Assembly (NCBI GenBank): GCA_036937835.1
Contig: CM072879.1
Location: 9,970,001 to 10,034,000, forward strand
DNA from: Pampus argenteus
Taxonomy: Eukaryota > Chordata > Actinopteri > Scombriformes > Stromateidae
DNA: 64,000 nt
Reading direction: 5' to 3'
The position numbers and the translations under genes are program-made. Of the stretch, positions 1 to 13,900 are shown in pieces. The notes below the pieces were generated by a model, which worked only from the letters and a program-made list of their open reading frames with translations, had not been told where the DNA came from and did not search any database. Each line of letters begins with the position of its first letter. Within the stretch, counting starts at the first letter, position 1.

Positions 1-671
1 AAAACATCCAAATCTATGCAGTTATTTATTACACATATCATCAAGAGCTAAATAATAGCAGCAGTAATAATAATCACAGCTATGACATGCAATAATGGCT
101 CTCACATCTCACATTAAATGAACCTTAGAATTCATATACCATATGTTTCAATACACCCTTATAGTAAATTAAGCAAAAAATAAGCATTTAAATTTCCCTT
201 TTAAATGAAAATGAAACTTTTTTTTATTTTTTATTTTTTTTTACAAAGAGCAGAGGAGTGCATGAATGCATCCCTATTTATTAAACAGCGCCTTATCTTT
301 TCACTGGAGACCAATTATATAGGCGCGGGTGGGAAGAAAGAGAATTTCTCATGGTTAGACAAAATGTTTTTATACAAGCTTTCTGCCTACTTAGTGGGGT
401 TAAGAAAAGGTGAGTTAAAACTATGGTCGCTAAATGCATAGAAATCGCATAATGCATGACTTTTCGTTCTTCAAATAAATATTCAACTGACGTGAAAAAA
501 TGTATTTGGTGTCCTGAATTGCTCCTTTTTTTTATGTCCATCTTCACTGTCTCTTGATTTTAAGTTGTTGAGACTAAAAACAATGAACACCTACACTGAC
601 CATGTCATGTCACTTCCCCTGAGCTTGTCATCAGAGTGGCGTAAAATAAAACAATTTGAGTTGGAGCTGAC
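1..671. other. vps50 intron 19 (partial)
   Basis: AT-rich intronic sequence reaching the window edge. I checked the minus strand for the next syndetin exon and did not see it. Nothing else is recognisable. Confidence 0.7.
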
Positions 672-790
672 CTCTTGAGGGGGGCATCACCCGTCTGCTC
701 GTCCACGTAGTCCTGCTTGAGCTCCTCAGGGACATCGCTATCACTGTCGTAATCCTGATACACACTCTTCTCCAGCTCATCGGATTCATA
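672..790 (-). CDS. vps50: vps50 exon 19, last exon in window
   Basis: The 119 bases encode YESDELEKSVYQDYDSDSDV and a further acidic stretch to GDAPLK, ending two bases into a codon. The acceptor is TTTCCAG and the donor AG|GTCAGC. The next exon is not found in 1-671, so the gene continues outside the window. Confidence 0.95.
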
Positions 791-3700
791 CTGGAAAAAA
801 AAGGTTGAAAAGGTGAAAGATCAGATGGAAGTCAGTAGTGAGTAAGACGGATACAGATAAGACAAATATTATCATTAGTTGCAGAAGTAGGAAATATTGA
901 TGCCACGGGGAAATCGTGTTGTTGTTGTTGTTGATCAGATAACAGTTAATTAAAACATCTATTAGGGTTTGGTTTTTTTATTAGACAAAATAAAAACCTG
1001 CTATCCAAAACGTGTTAAATGGACGTAATTACATTATCCAAAAGTTAATTGAAAACAAAATAAAAATTTTCATATTTCAGCCCTGAATCACGAAGCGACA
1101 GCAGAAAATTCCTTTACCTCCCAGCATCCCTGAGATAACACAATGTTTTCTTAACAGCAATCTCAGGCAACACAACAACCATATAGAAAGGATTACAAGC
1201 TTAATAACAAGGCAAGGTAGAGCTTCTGTAAGCCTGATGTGTTAGAGCAATATTGCTTTTGATGTTAAGCCTTAAAAGGAACATATATTAATATAAAAAG
1301 AGTGGGTGATATGTGTAATGTCATCTTTTCATTGTTGAAGATAAATATTGTTTCATTGATAACTATCTATTTAATTGATAACAATGATTGAGAATGCTTG
1401 CTGACAACAGTACGCTGTTTGTGTTTTCATATTTGTCAGGAAAGTCATACAGTAAGCGTTTGCTTCAGGTGGAGGACATGATCAAGCTAGTAAGTATGGT
1501 GTATGGTGGCAAAGAGGCAGGCTGAGTGCTGCCGATTTTTATTTAATACACAACACAGAGTAGAAAATGTCTTTCTATGAAATGAAATGGCTTCCAATAT
1601 TGGAGGATTGGACACTACATACTAAAGAAAATAGCATACAAGTTGCTATTGCACTGCTGAAGATAAGGTTACTGAAGACATTAACAGGAAAATGACTTAA
1701 TGACAAAGTGATTTAATATGACCCAGCTGTAGTTCACAAGCCACAGACGTGGACACACAATGCCATCTTGCTCTATTCTTAGGTTTATTATTTGTGCTGC
1801 CGCAGGATCTACCCACAGATTTGACTTGCTTTTTAACATCTCATATTATATACCAGACAATGCATCAAAGTGATATAATAATCATGACAGGTTCTGCACT
1901 GTTGGCCCTGAATGTTATTAAAAAGTTTGTTTGTGGCCCTGGTGATGGCAGCTTGAGAGCTGATGTAAACCACTTAATGAACCACAGTGATTATGTCTCA
2001 ATTAATCACCTTGGCTCTTTATTAACTGAACTAGGTAGCCTTGTTTATTGACTCCAGTGGGTATGATCTGAAGCTGGATGATAGACTATATAATTGGTAG
2101 GTAGACAATAGTAAGCAAAAAAATAATTACTGCGTTTCATGTGTAACTATAGTTACACAGCATAACTGTTAATATTTTATTTTGCAGTCTTTTGACTGAC
2201 TGGAGCACATACGTTTTCATGATGACACTGACATTGACATCCCTCGGTGCTTACCCCGTTAGATGCCAGCACATCCTCCGTCTCCTCCTCTTTGTTCTCG
2301 ATGTGCATCTCAAAGGGGTTTCCCTCCTGAAGATACTGCTGGAAGAGAGACAACTCCTCCTGGACCTGGCTGGTCGATGACGCGGCTTGTCTGCTCGGAG
2401 ACACAGACGGGGAGCGGCACTGGCCCATGAACTTAAACTCCTAGAATGGGAAGAAGCGCCAAAGAGACACTTTTAGAGGGACAACAGATGCAGACTCATA
2501 TTTGATAGAAGATGAGACAACTAAGAAAGGAAATGATTGAATTATATACAGTAATTTAATATTGAGCATTTTAGAAAGCGACCTGTTCTTGTAATCATAC
2601 TATCACTGTAATCTTTTTACAACGTCAGCCAAATTTGGCTGTACATCATCTGTTTAGTATACAGTAATATAAACATACAAAATTCTCATACTGGATTTAT
2701 TCTTATTCTTTGACATGCAAAATGTGCCCAAGCAAGACGGGGACAAAGGGCAAAACAAGATGCATGACGAAGCTGGTTTTAAAATAACTATTTCTTTCTT
2801 TCCGTTTATCATTTCAGTTTTTATGTGAAGTGAACATGTTGTAGCGTTTTTTTGAGTCATTGCTTCATGATACAACAGCTGTATTTTGGGGGTGTAGTAC
2901 ATAATCTACATTGGGTTCTAATGTTCATGGTTTATTTTTTAACTGTTGCTCATGAGTGTGGGAAATAACGTCATCTCACAAACACGCCACGAGGGACAGC
3001 AGCCTTTTTTTTTTTATCATCTTCTTCTGTGTTATATAATGTGCAGTGAACTTTATTGCTCCTATGTTGAAACACAAACTTGCACACGTGCCCAAAATGC
3101 ACATATAGTTTACACACGGAAAGCACTGAGTCGAAATCCCCTGTGTTTCATATCCTTATGCAAATTTCATTTTAGCGGGGGTGTGCGATGAGCGACAGTG
3201 TAGAATAAATTAATGCAACTGTGACTTGACTTTTTCGCATCACTGATGTGATTCTTACTTACATGGAGCTGGGCGATGTTAAAGTTAGACTTGACTGGAC
3301 AAAGTTCCCACGTCTCATTTTCCAGAAACATTCTCAGCTCTTCCAGTCGTGCCCTGAGGGATTGTGAAGAAAAACACAAACAAAAAAAAAAAAAAAGAAG
3401 AAATTGGGATGTAGTAGAAAGGTGAATGAGGAACCATTAATGACCTTGTGTCATTTCATAGGTTCCAGTGGTTCTAATGTGCGTTTGTGTGTGTAACATG
3501 TTTCCATGGTAACTGTGATCACAGCTCAAGACAGCCACCCTGGTGTTCACCTGCAGGTCTCTCTGTGTGAAATGTCAGTACACCACTTACTTCACACACA
3601 CTTCAGCATCCCTTCACTATTTACCTTAAAGTTGTTTGAAGTATGAGGAAGTGATAAAACATTGAGGCAAGAGGCTGGAAAGCCTCGTGGCACGGTAGTA

Positions 3701-4845
3701 ATGAAGCAGTACTTTTTTTTAACTGCAATATGCTCACTGAACTTAATTTAAAGAGTCCATTTTGCAAACACTCGTTCTATTCCCCTACAGTTATATTCCT
3801 CAAATCTAATGCATCCAGAATTAAAGGACATTAAAAAATTTCAATCACACTGAGAAAATGAGTTTGAGGCAAAAAAAAAAAAAAAGAAGCTGAGATTATC
3901 ACCAGTGGATATTTATCATGTGTGAACTGTGACAATGTCATCCTGTCCTTTGCACCCGCAGGCCAACAATACACGCTTCCTGATGACTGAGTGTGTCATT
4001 GCAGGCAGATGACAGACAAATACAGGCATCAGGCAGTCAAAGTTCAGTGATGAGTAATCTCTTTGGCAATGACACCCGGCTGGAAAATGAATCAACCCTA
4101 ATGTAAAGATGATGCACACTGGGTGCCTCCCGGCCAAAAGTGGATGTGAGTGCGCATGCTCAGAGGTCATTACTGTCGGGTATGTTAAGAAGTGCTGGTT
4201 TGGGTAAAGATTTGATCACAGATAGTCTGGTGAGCAAGCCAGTTTCCTCTTTTTCTTCTCTCTGTGCTAGTCTGTCTTTCTTTCTTACTTACTCGCTTGA
4301 TTCCCCAGTTCAGATTACAATTTAGTCTTTTTTTTTTAAACCTCTCTCATCATAGTTAATCCTTTTTCTGTCATAGTAATTGAGTTTATTAGCATTCAGA
4401 TATTATTTGAACATCATATCAGTGGCTCTTGCCAGGTAATCACAAACACTGGTCAATGCAAATCACCTCTGATGATATGGCACTGTCTGTGTGAAAGCGT
4501 GCATATTCATGTGGTTGGCAGGGGCTTACGGAATCAGGATGTAAATGTGCTTCCAGCAAAGTGAGTGTTAATTGGAACTGATGTGTTAACTGTTGACTGT
4601 CACATGATTCAGGTAATAATTCAGTAAAATCCACAACACGCCTTACCTGTGATAGTTTTTAAAGTAGTTGACACTCTGACGTTTGATAGACTCCTGCAGG
4701 ACCTCCGACTTGCTGCCGCAGAACTCCTCACCCACCTGCATCAACCTGGACGAGACAGTGGGGGAGTAAGGGGGGAAAATGATGGCAGAGACAACAATTA
4801 AGAAATGAGAGGTGAGAGGGAATTTGTTAAAATAAATGAATAAAA

Positions 4846-4901
<56 letters not shown>

Positions 4902-7900
4902 TTTCTGCATCTAAAAGGGACTGGCCTTGACATTTGTAAAGGAGGCTTTAAGCTGTTCCATCTGCTACTACTGCTAAACCAACCTGCTATTTCGCTATAC
5001 AAAAAGACATTATCTGTCTGCACTGTACACAGATAACTGCTGTCACATAGACTGGCATATGGACAGACGGAGTAGCTTTCAAGGCCAAAATACAACAAAT
5101 GTATTTATCTCCCTTCTGGGGTATTTATTTCGGGTCAACCACAGAAAATAAATCTGTTCTGTAAATTTGAGGTCCTGTGTCCAAAATACACTCACGGAAC
5201 AAACATTCCTTTGAGATTCTGGTTCATGTTGACATGATTGAGTCACATCATTTCTGCAGATTTGTGTCAGCTGGAAATCTCCTCTTCTAACCACATCCCA
5301 AAGGTGTTCAATTGCAGTCATTGCCAAAGACTTTATTTGGGTATCTGCAGAATTTAAGATTTATATCTGCTGTACAGCTTTGAGCCACATGAGTTGGTAT
5401 TTCTACCACACTCACGCCATAATAATTTACAAATTCTGCAGCCAGTCAGTCATTTTTAAAAAGTGGATCCCTAGAAAAAAAGATCTGATGACAGGGGAGG
5501 TCAATAAGCTGCACTGAATTCATTGCCATGGTCATTAAACCAGTCTGAGATTACTTTTGCTTGGTGACATGGTATATTATCATACTAAAAGTAGCCACTG
5601 AAGACAGGTAAATTGTGTGAGTTGTGCAAGAAACTAGTGCACAAAAAAGAGATTTGAAAGCAGACAAAATGACAAGAAGGAGACAGAGACAGCAAGATAA
5701 TGAAGACCAATTAGTAGAAACAAGGATGAGATGGCTGCTCTGGTCCTGTGGCATACCTGCTGATGACATCCAGCACCACTATGAAATCGTCGTATTTGAA
5801 GTTAGACATGTCTGTCCCCAGGATGTAGGCCTTCACTTTCAACTGGACATCCTAAGGGAAGTAATGAGAGGGACAGGGTGATTTGTGGGAGAAGAATTTA
5901 CGACTGAGCGACTGTGGGTTGAGCAGAAATCTGTGGGAAAAGAAATGAAAAGAAAAACCAGGAGTGTAAAGGAAGGGGGAAAAAACATGTTTCAGACCAC
6001 GCAAAGAAAAAAAAAAAAAAGACAGAGAAACAGCAAAGTAGACTCTTTCTTCCAACCTGCCAGATTCGTGTCAGCCCATGCTCCAGCTTCTTCTTTACAT
6101 AGCTGCGGTCCACCACCGACTCATCAGACTCTGCTGCCGCTGCGCCATCTGTGGGCAGAGACATAGATATAGAGGCAGATTAAAAAACTAAAATTCTTCT
6201 TATCCACATTCTGTATGGTTTTTATGTATTTTTTTGGGCATGTGCTTTCAACGCTATTTCAATGGGCACAAAATGGAGGCAAGAGCAGACACATTATTCG
6301 TACACGGTGAAGAGATAGATGAGAGACATTCATTCGATAACAGTGAAATATCCCTCTAGTGCATTCTAATACCAACGGGGACATGTGCTATCAATGATCT
6401 GCAGATCTGACACGTTTGTCAAAAGTCGTCCTGTAAGTTTGACCGTAGAGACAGCTGAGCTGTGAGACCTTCTGTACAGAAGAGGCTGTCAATCAGCATC
6501 TGACAGCAACCTACAATAAGACTTTCTTCCTTAGTTTTATTTATTTTTTTTTTTCTAATCTGTTGTTGGTGGTACTGTTAGAAAAAAAGGTTTTAAAAAA
6601 TCTCAAGCTGCTTGCATTTTTTGTAGTTGATCTCTAGGAAAGCTGGCTGCACTGGGCCTGTAAGTCACCAGGCAGTTAGATGACAACCCCACATTAAATT
6701 TAATGTATTGGAAAGGAAAATTCATTTAAAGTCTATCCGGTATCATCACGTTAATTCATTTCTCCCTTGTTCATTTTCCAATCATTTCACTATTGAATGT
6801 TACTGACAAAGAGAAAAATTAACTGAATCCATAAAAACTGTGTTGCTTATTTTATAGGACCTGTTAATGAAATTGTGTTTTTCAGTATCTTCACTCAGCG
6901 GTAAGGCCAGCTGCCAGCTTCTGCTGCAGAGATACTCCTGCTGGGGATTTAGTGTCTCAAAGATGCTTTAACAGCGCAGATGCTTGTAGACACAGGAGGC
7001 TTAAATCCTGGACAGGATGGAAGGCCTCCTTACCCGCTGCACTACCCTGATAACTAACTCATTACCAATGCGTGACAGCAACAAATAATCATGGTTGATC
7101 CATCCTTAAGATGAGAAAGGTCTCAATCATGGGTTGGTATTTTTTTCTCTTTCTAAAGCACATATTTCACATGCTTTCAAAAACAACACGTAACAAAACT
7201 GCATATCAAAACAACGACAAATCTGAGGTCCTCTTTGATTTCAGTGGCATTGAGGGTGTTTTCATAATGACACACGAAGAAAAAAGGAAAAGAAAGAGAG
7301 AGAAAGCAGGGTCAGTTGAAGAAAACCTTCACAAGCAAGATGCTGTGAGTACAGACAGGTACAGTCAGGTCATTCTTTACTGAGCTGAAAACAAAGAAGC
7401 TATCCTGCACCCCACTTTGTACATTTTCCATCAGTTTGCTTGCAAACCAGCACTTTCCCCCTCAGGGACCTGCGTTAATCAGACTCTAAGGCGTACAATT
7501 AACAGCAGAGAGGATCTACTCAGCCTTACTGGATTCTGACAGAAGGCTCAATACACCAAAGGGAAGACAAAAATACTCAGGAGGAATTCATGTTAAGCTT
7601 TATCTGTCGCAATAGCTCGCTCAGAACAACGGGTAAAACATCATTAATGGAAAAGACGTGCCTCCGCTTGTCCACTGCGAAACGTCCCGATAATCAAACC
7701 TGTGACACTGTTATCAAACTATAATCATCCAATCATTTTGGGTATAATGAGTTTGTTTTTGGGATTTTCCAGAATTGAGTTTTTTTATTTATATATATAT
7801 ACATATATATATATATATAAAAAATCCCAATATGTGCGTGTGTGTGTGGATGAGTGTGTAAAAATAAAACACTAAAAGACTGGATATGAGCCTACATGTC

Positions 7901-10900
7901 ATCATGTATTGTTACACCCTCAGTGATAGAAATGATTTAGTCAAATCGGTTCAAATGCCAAAGATATCTCATCCCCTGTTACCGAAAATGGAAAATGACC
8001 ACTTTGGGAACCAAACTGGCGAGAATGTTTGGCGAACAAAGGAGATCGTCACTTTCATAACAGCGGATCAAATTTAAACTCAGTCTCGCAAGGCGAACTT
8101 TGCACCTGGCTATCACGAACACCCATCTTGTGCTCTCACCAGCTGATTAGAATCACCACACTCAGTAGATGTGAAGTAGATGTGACAGTGGGTGACACAC
8201 CTCATGCTGATTCATACGCTCACTGACAGCGTGCTCACGACGCATTTTAAATTCAAGCCATCATCTCGTCATTTTACCCGCACAGCCACTTATGTTGAGT
8301 TATAGATATTATAGATAGAAATACTATTATAGATAGTTATAGATATTACTATAGTACTCGTGATTTCTAATAATGGCATGGATGCTTTATAAAACTTGTT
8401 TGAAAATTTCAATGAATGTGGTGGTTTTTTAGTTTTTTACTGGGACCTCTGTCAACACTGTAATATGACTAATTAGTAAGAACAGAACAATTTAAAACAA
8501 TTGCTTCACTCGCTAAAAGACAAAAGGACAGACTCCCCTCGGAAACACTGTTTCATGGCAACTTGACATATCTGGGTTTCATTTAACGAGGACAGCAGTG
8601 GGAGTGAGACGGTGTAAGGAAGAGAAAGTAAAAATTTGGAGAGGAGAAAGTAGCGAGCCATGACATAGGTGACAGAGGGGAGACTGTGACTGATTAACTG
8701 ACAACTGAAAAAGTTGGGAACTTTGGGTGTGCTTGAGAGAGTGAGGCTGTAACAACGGAAAAATACAGATAGGCAGGAATTAAATGCAATAAAGTGTAGG
8801 ATGACGGGATGTGTTTAATACTGCAGTATTAACTGCAAGTAGACCTGAAGAGGTGGCAGTGTCATCACTCCGACCAGACATGGTTCTTTTATCTAGCTTC
8901 ACAAAAAACATTTAAATAGCCAAACTCACAGTGCCGTGGGAAGACAGGCTAGCGATCTCTCACCAACTGAAGAAAGCAAAGTACCACCGATTTGATCGAT
9001 GAGGCTCTTGTCAAAAGATGGCATGCAGCCTTATTCCCCTTTGAAGTCGGCTGCCACAGTCTCCGAGCAACACCAGTGTGCTAGAAGATCGATTTGGAAC
9101 CAGACAGCTGAAGAAAGCCACTGGGGAGATAGCCACAGCAGCTGCAACAAGCTCAAGACGGTGATGTGGTTGACGAGAGACGGCAGTTGGAGGTGAAGGA
9201 GAATTTAATCTTCAAAAACTCATATTTTTTTAAACAAAAATATTTAATTAAATAATCTAATAAAAAATGAGAAATACCTAGAAATTAAGAAAACACTACC
9301 AATACTGAATCCTTACGAAATCGAGATTGGATTCCTTACAAGAAACCTGCTGCACAACACTTTATGTAACAACCAGTTCATATTAGCTGTTCATGAGGAT
9401 GTTTCAAGAGGCAATGAGTCACATCCTTATCTTAATACTCCCAACAGATAGCATCAGGCTTAACTGATCTTTAATATCCATTTTTTCAGACTACAATCTA
9501 CAGATGAAGTTTACCATTAGGACGGTTGTACTGAAGGCACCCTTCCATGTCTACATTTATATCATGAAGCTCTACTGGAATATTTTTACATGATTTACAG
9601 TTCACACAGTTGTCTGTCTGTAAGGCCCCCCGCCCCAATGAGCCCACTCTGTTCCTTATTAGCTGTGTGTCAGCCAACGTATGAAATCATATCGGTGTCA
9701 TGTTGACACAAGGGAAGAGAAGTACATATAAATGCTAAAACATGTTGAAATGGGTCAATACAAAACAAATTGCAATCTGTACTGTAAGAGGTCAGTAACC
9801 CATAGGTTATTTCACATAGCTTGCTCTCTATATTATGTTACCACTGAACACTAACTAACTGTGAAGGCCAATTCTCACCCTGACGAAAACCGATGGCTTT
9901 TTTTATCATAGCAGCGCAGACAGCCTCCATACTTTTTAATATAAGCCTCAAGGCTCATGCCTGTGCTCTGTATGCATACCCGGCCATGGTTATTTTAACA
10001 CCCAAGTGCTCTTACACACACAAAGCTGATGGCATCAGTGCTGATCAAACATGACACGTGTCACAGGAGGAAATCTGCAGCAATACCTGGTCAGGTAGGG
10101 AGACGACCCTGGACAATGTTGCTTCCTGAAACAACCTTTCCTTTCATCAAGTGGCAAGATGAATTACTGAAACCAGCTCCATACATTAAGTGGCCACAGC
10201 TACAAACTCAACAGAATCCTATTTTTAATCTCTCAGTGTGTTCAGGGGGTGATCTTCAGTGGATCTGACCATTTTGACACAGATGGCCACAGTCCTCTAT
10301 CTCACAGATGAGATATGAGGACATGGTCACCTCAAAATACTTATTTAATAAATGAGACAACCCATGCACTTTAAATCACTGCTCTGATGAAGAGCAAGAG
10401 AGAGAAATTTAAAGCCAGGACAATGCAAGGGTCAGGGACACCTTTACACAGAGGACAGATGTGACAGCCAATCAAATAGCGAGATGATAGATGGGCCACA
10501 TGAGAGAGAATGAGGTGTGTGTCCTTTGCCTTTGTGAGGAAGATGGCATCTAATGAAGGATCCTGAGGACTTAGCATGTCAGCAACCATTCAGAGGCTAT
10601 AGGACATCCTAATGTCCTCATCCATCCACTCTAAACACTTCTGGAAATAAGCCATCTTTCAATACACGGTACGAATGCACCAGTTAATCTGACAGTTCTG
10701 CATTAGCAGCTAATACCTGGCAGTGTTGTCACCAAGACAAATGATATATACAATGAAACACGTGTCATAAACCAAATCCAATAATTTATTTTCTTACACT
10801 GGAAAGAAATTCAACTACTAGTGGAGCTTAGCGCTAAACCACAAAGCATGTATTTTCTTGAGAAGGGAGATTCTCAAGACTGATGTTTTCACATCTGGCT

Positions 10901-13900
10901 GAGAAAAGGCAGCATGGATAGGAGCAGTGACACAAGCAAGACGTTTCTTGTTGATCCAGGTTTTATACAGATGTAGTGTACGGTTGTCTTGCTGTTCTCA
11001 ATGGGCTGTGACTCGAGTGCAGTGTTTCCAGTGTACTTTAAACTGTCATTGTCGAAAATAACAAGGGGCTGTTATTTGTTTTCTGCAATGGTAGCAGGCG
11101 GTAGTTTGTGTTTGTATTAGCACAGAAAAAGAGCAAACTCAAAGTCACACATGACACATTTCCATAAAAAAAAATTTAAAAAATGCATCATTTATGGTGC
11201 ATCAGCACATTTAATTGTCCTTGAAAGCATACAACTGGGTCTTATCAGCAATGTAAATTCAATGTAATCGATCTATAATTCAATCTGTAATTTATATTCA
11301 TGTAATTAAGACAGACCATCAATTAAATGCTGTTGTTTATAATGTTGCACAGACAATGACAGTGTCATCAGAAGTGATTATTCTGCTACTAAGCATGTTC
11401 AATGACCTCTATACTGAAAGGGAACATGCTGTAAAATATATGCCACTTCAAACCCCAATACCACTATGGTGCACTGGAGCACCAGCACAACACCATCTTC
11501 TCTGTTCATACACTGGCGCTGACGCTCCTCTCTGCAATCTCAATAAAGCTGGTAAACCCACTGTACACTCACAATATCTCCTGAGAGAGTGTAGAAAAGC
11601 TGATTCCATTTTCTTTGTACAGTAAACTGATTCTGTGCGTTACTTCCTCAGGTTAGGTTATAGGAAGCAGACTTGCTGTTTTATGAGTCTAAATGAAAAA
11701 AGCAAGAGAGAGAAAGCAGGTGGCAAAGTGAGATTTAGAGAGCGAAAATGAAAAGAAAGATGTGACGAGTGTAAAGAACGTGGAAGTCTAATGTGTTCTC
11801 TCGAGTGTCAGGATTATGTGATAGGTTGTTACCGTGCCTTTTATTACTGAATCTGTAATTATGCAGAGATGAGATGCTGTGCACCTTTTGCCTTCCCCTG
11901 ACATGGTTGGTGCATCAGAATAGTGTTTGCGAAGGTTAAATAAGTCTCTCTTACCTGGAGTGGGTGTGGTTTCCAATTTGTCATGCTCTTCGTGCCACTG
12001 CATTGTACGATGGTAGCTCAGCATCACCTCCCACAATGCCTTGCACAGGTCTGTCAGGCAGGGAATGTAGCTGTCTGGGGTGATATGCTGCAAAACAGAG
12101 GTAATGAAGACAAGGTCACTGATGATCCTTAATATATGAATTTCCTTGAGATAGCTTTTATTATTCTACCTCTGTGTCATATGTTTCTGTGCGTTTCCTG
12201 TAATGTATTTTACCCGAAGGAAACGGAGGATAATTATAGTTGTGGAAAACACAGCACTGGACTTTAGCAGAGACGAAAACAATAATCTGCTCATTTGTCC
12301 TCGACATTATATCTAATTAATGGCTGCTTATACTCATTCAAGGACATTGTGTTGGAAAACATCTAGTTTCTGTGACACAAGAAATGCTTTCATGTTATGT
12401 AAGAGCTCATTTATGTAAACGGATGAATAACATCCATTTTAATAAGAGTGTGCCTTCGATTTTAAACTATCTCTGAAGTGTGCATTAGGTGGGCTATTAA
12501 ACTATATTATCTCCAACACCTTAGTTAATGAGTTCCAAATGAACCTACAGTGATTACTCTCAGTTGCTATAATTGCATTAAAGTGACTTGTACAGGGTTC
12601 AAAATTATGTGAAACAATGTTAACGTTTTTGCTGTAAGAAACCTCTGTGTTGGTAGAGACATATTTCCAGTATTAAGTCACCAAAAAAGCATGAAGATGA
12701 AGAGAAAAGTCATAAATGTCAGCGTTTTTGCGAGAGGTGGTGTCTGAATGATGCAGGAGCACTGAGATCCTGGCTGAAATTAGCTAGCTCAAAACTACAG
12801 TATACATGGTTTTGAGAAGGAGTGGCAAAGACATCTCTGATGACAAAGTTTGTACTCAGTAAATGGAAATATATGTGTTAAAATGCACCACAGTAATGCA
12901 TTGATAGTGATGATTTATTTTTTTTTAATTAAAAAAGCTCAGAATAAGTTGTAAATTCTTAGTTATCTATTCATAATTGTTTCTGGAAAGTGACGCTAAA
13001 GATGAGTTTCCATACTAAAAAATTCAGGTCTTTTTTTTTTTCCATCAAATAATTCATTATGCAGTTTTATGGCTGATAAAAATATTTTTGGGTGGTGCAT
13101 TTTTTTTTACTTTTTCATTGGCAGATGAGCCAAAATTGTGAATTTTTGCTTGTATTATTTGTGAAGAAACTATCATTTTAACAGCATTTTAAAAAGCTAA
13201 CAGATCAATCGGATTTAAAATGTGCTCGTGTCGACAGCAGCCATACTTCACTTTGTTTAAACCACAATTATGAATAACAACTTCTAGACCACTGCTACTT
13301 TTCACAAAAGTACTGTAAATTATACACCAGAAGTCTCACAAATTATGAGAGGGTAAACAGTGCAGAGCCATAAAAGCCCCGACTGAGCAAAGACTAACAA
13401 GTGGAGTCCCACATCGTCTCCTGGCTTTTTTCTTCTGGCGTATCAAAGTCTCTGAGTGACAAACCACCACTAGCCAGGACAATCTCTCAACAAAACATTT
13501 CTAAATGAGACATCTGAGATATAGATTTACCACATTAAGCCATCAGCAAAAAAAAAGTTTCATCTCAGAAGAGCTCACAGAGCTGCTGCCTCGAGACAAT
13601 AAATTGTATAATAGGAGTGGATCCACCGTAAAGTACTATTGTTAGGATGATTTGGTGTTGAAAGAATGAAACACTATAAATTCAATAGCTATTTTTCATA
13701 AACCACTATATTTCAGCTTCACAGGAAATTAAAAACTTTGAGCTCTTCAAATTCAAGTCAGTCATATACCATTTTTTTATGATGCAAAAAGGAAGCATAT
13801 TAGAAGTAAGTGATTCTGATAAGATTGATTAGTACACATTTTACTGTTTAATATGAATCAGATTAACATGCCCTTCAAAACCTCTAGTGATCACAGTCAG

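Noticed and set aside
4643..5098. 151-codon minus-strand frame
   Set aside because: Only its last part is real (vps50 exon 16). The upstream portion is a TA-repeat translation before the splice acceptor.
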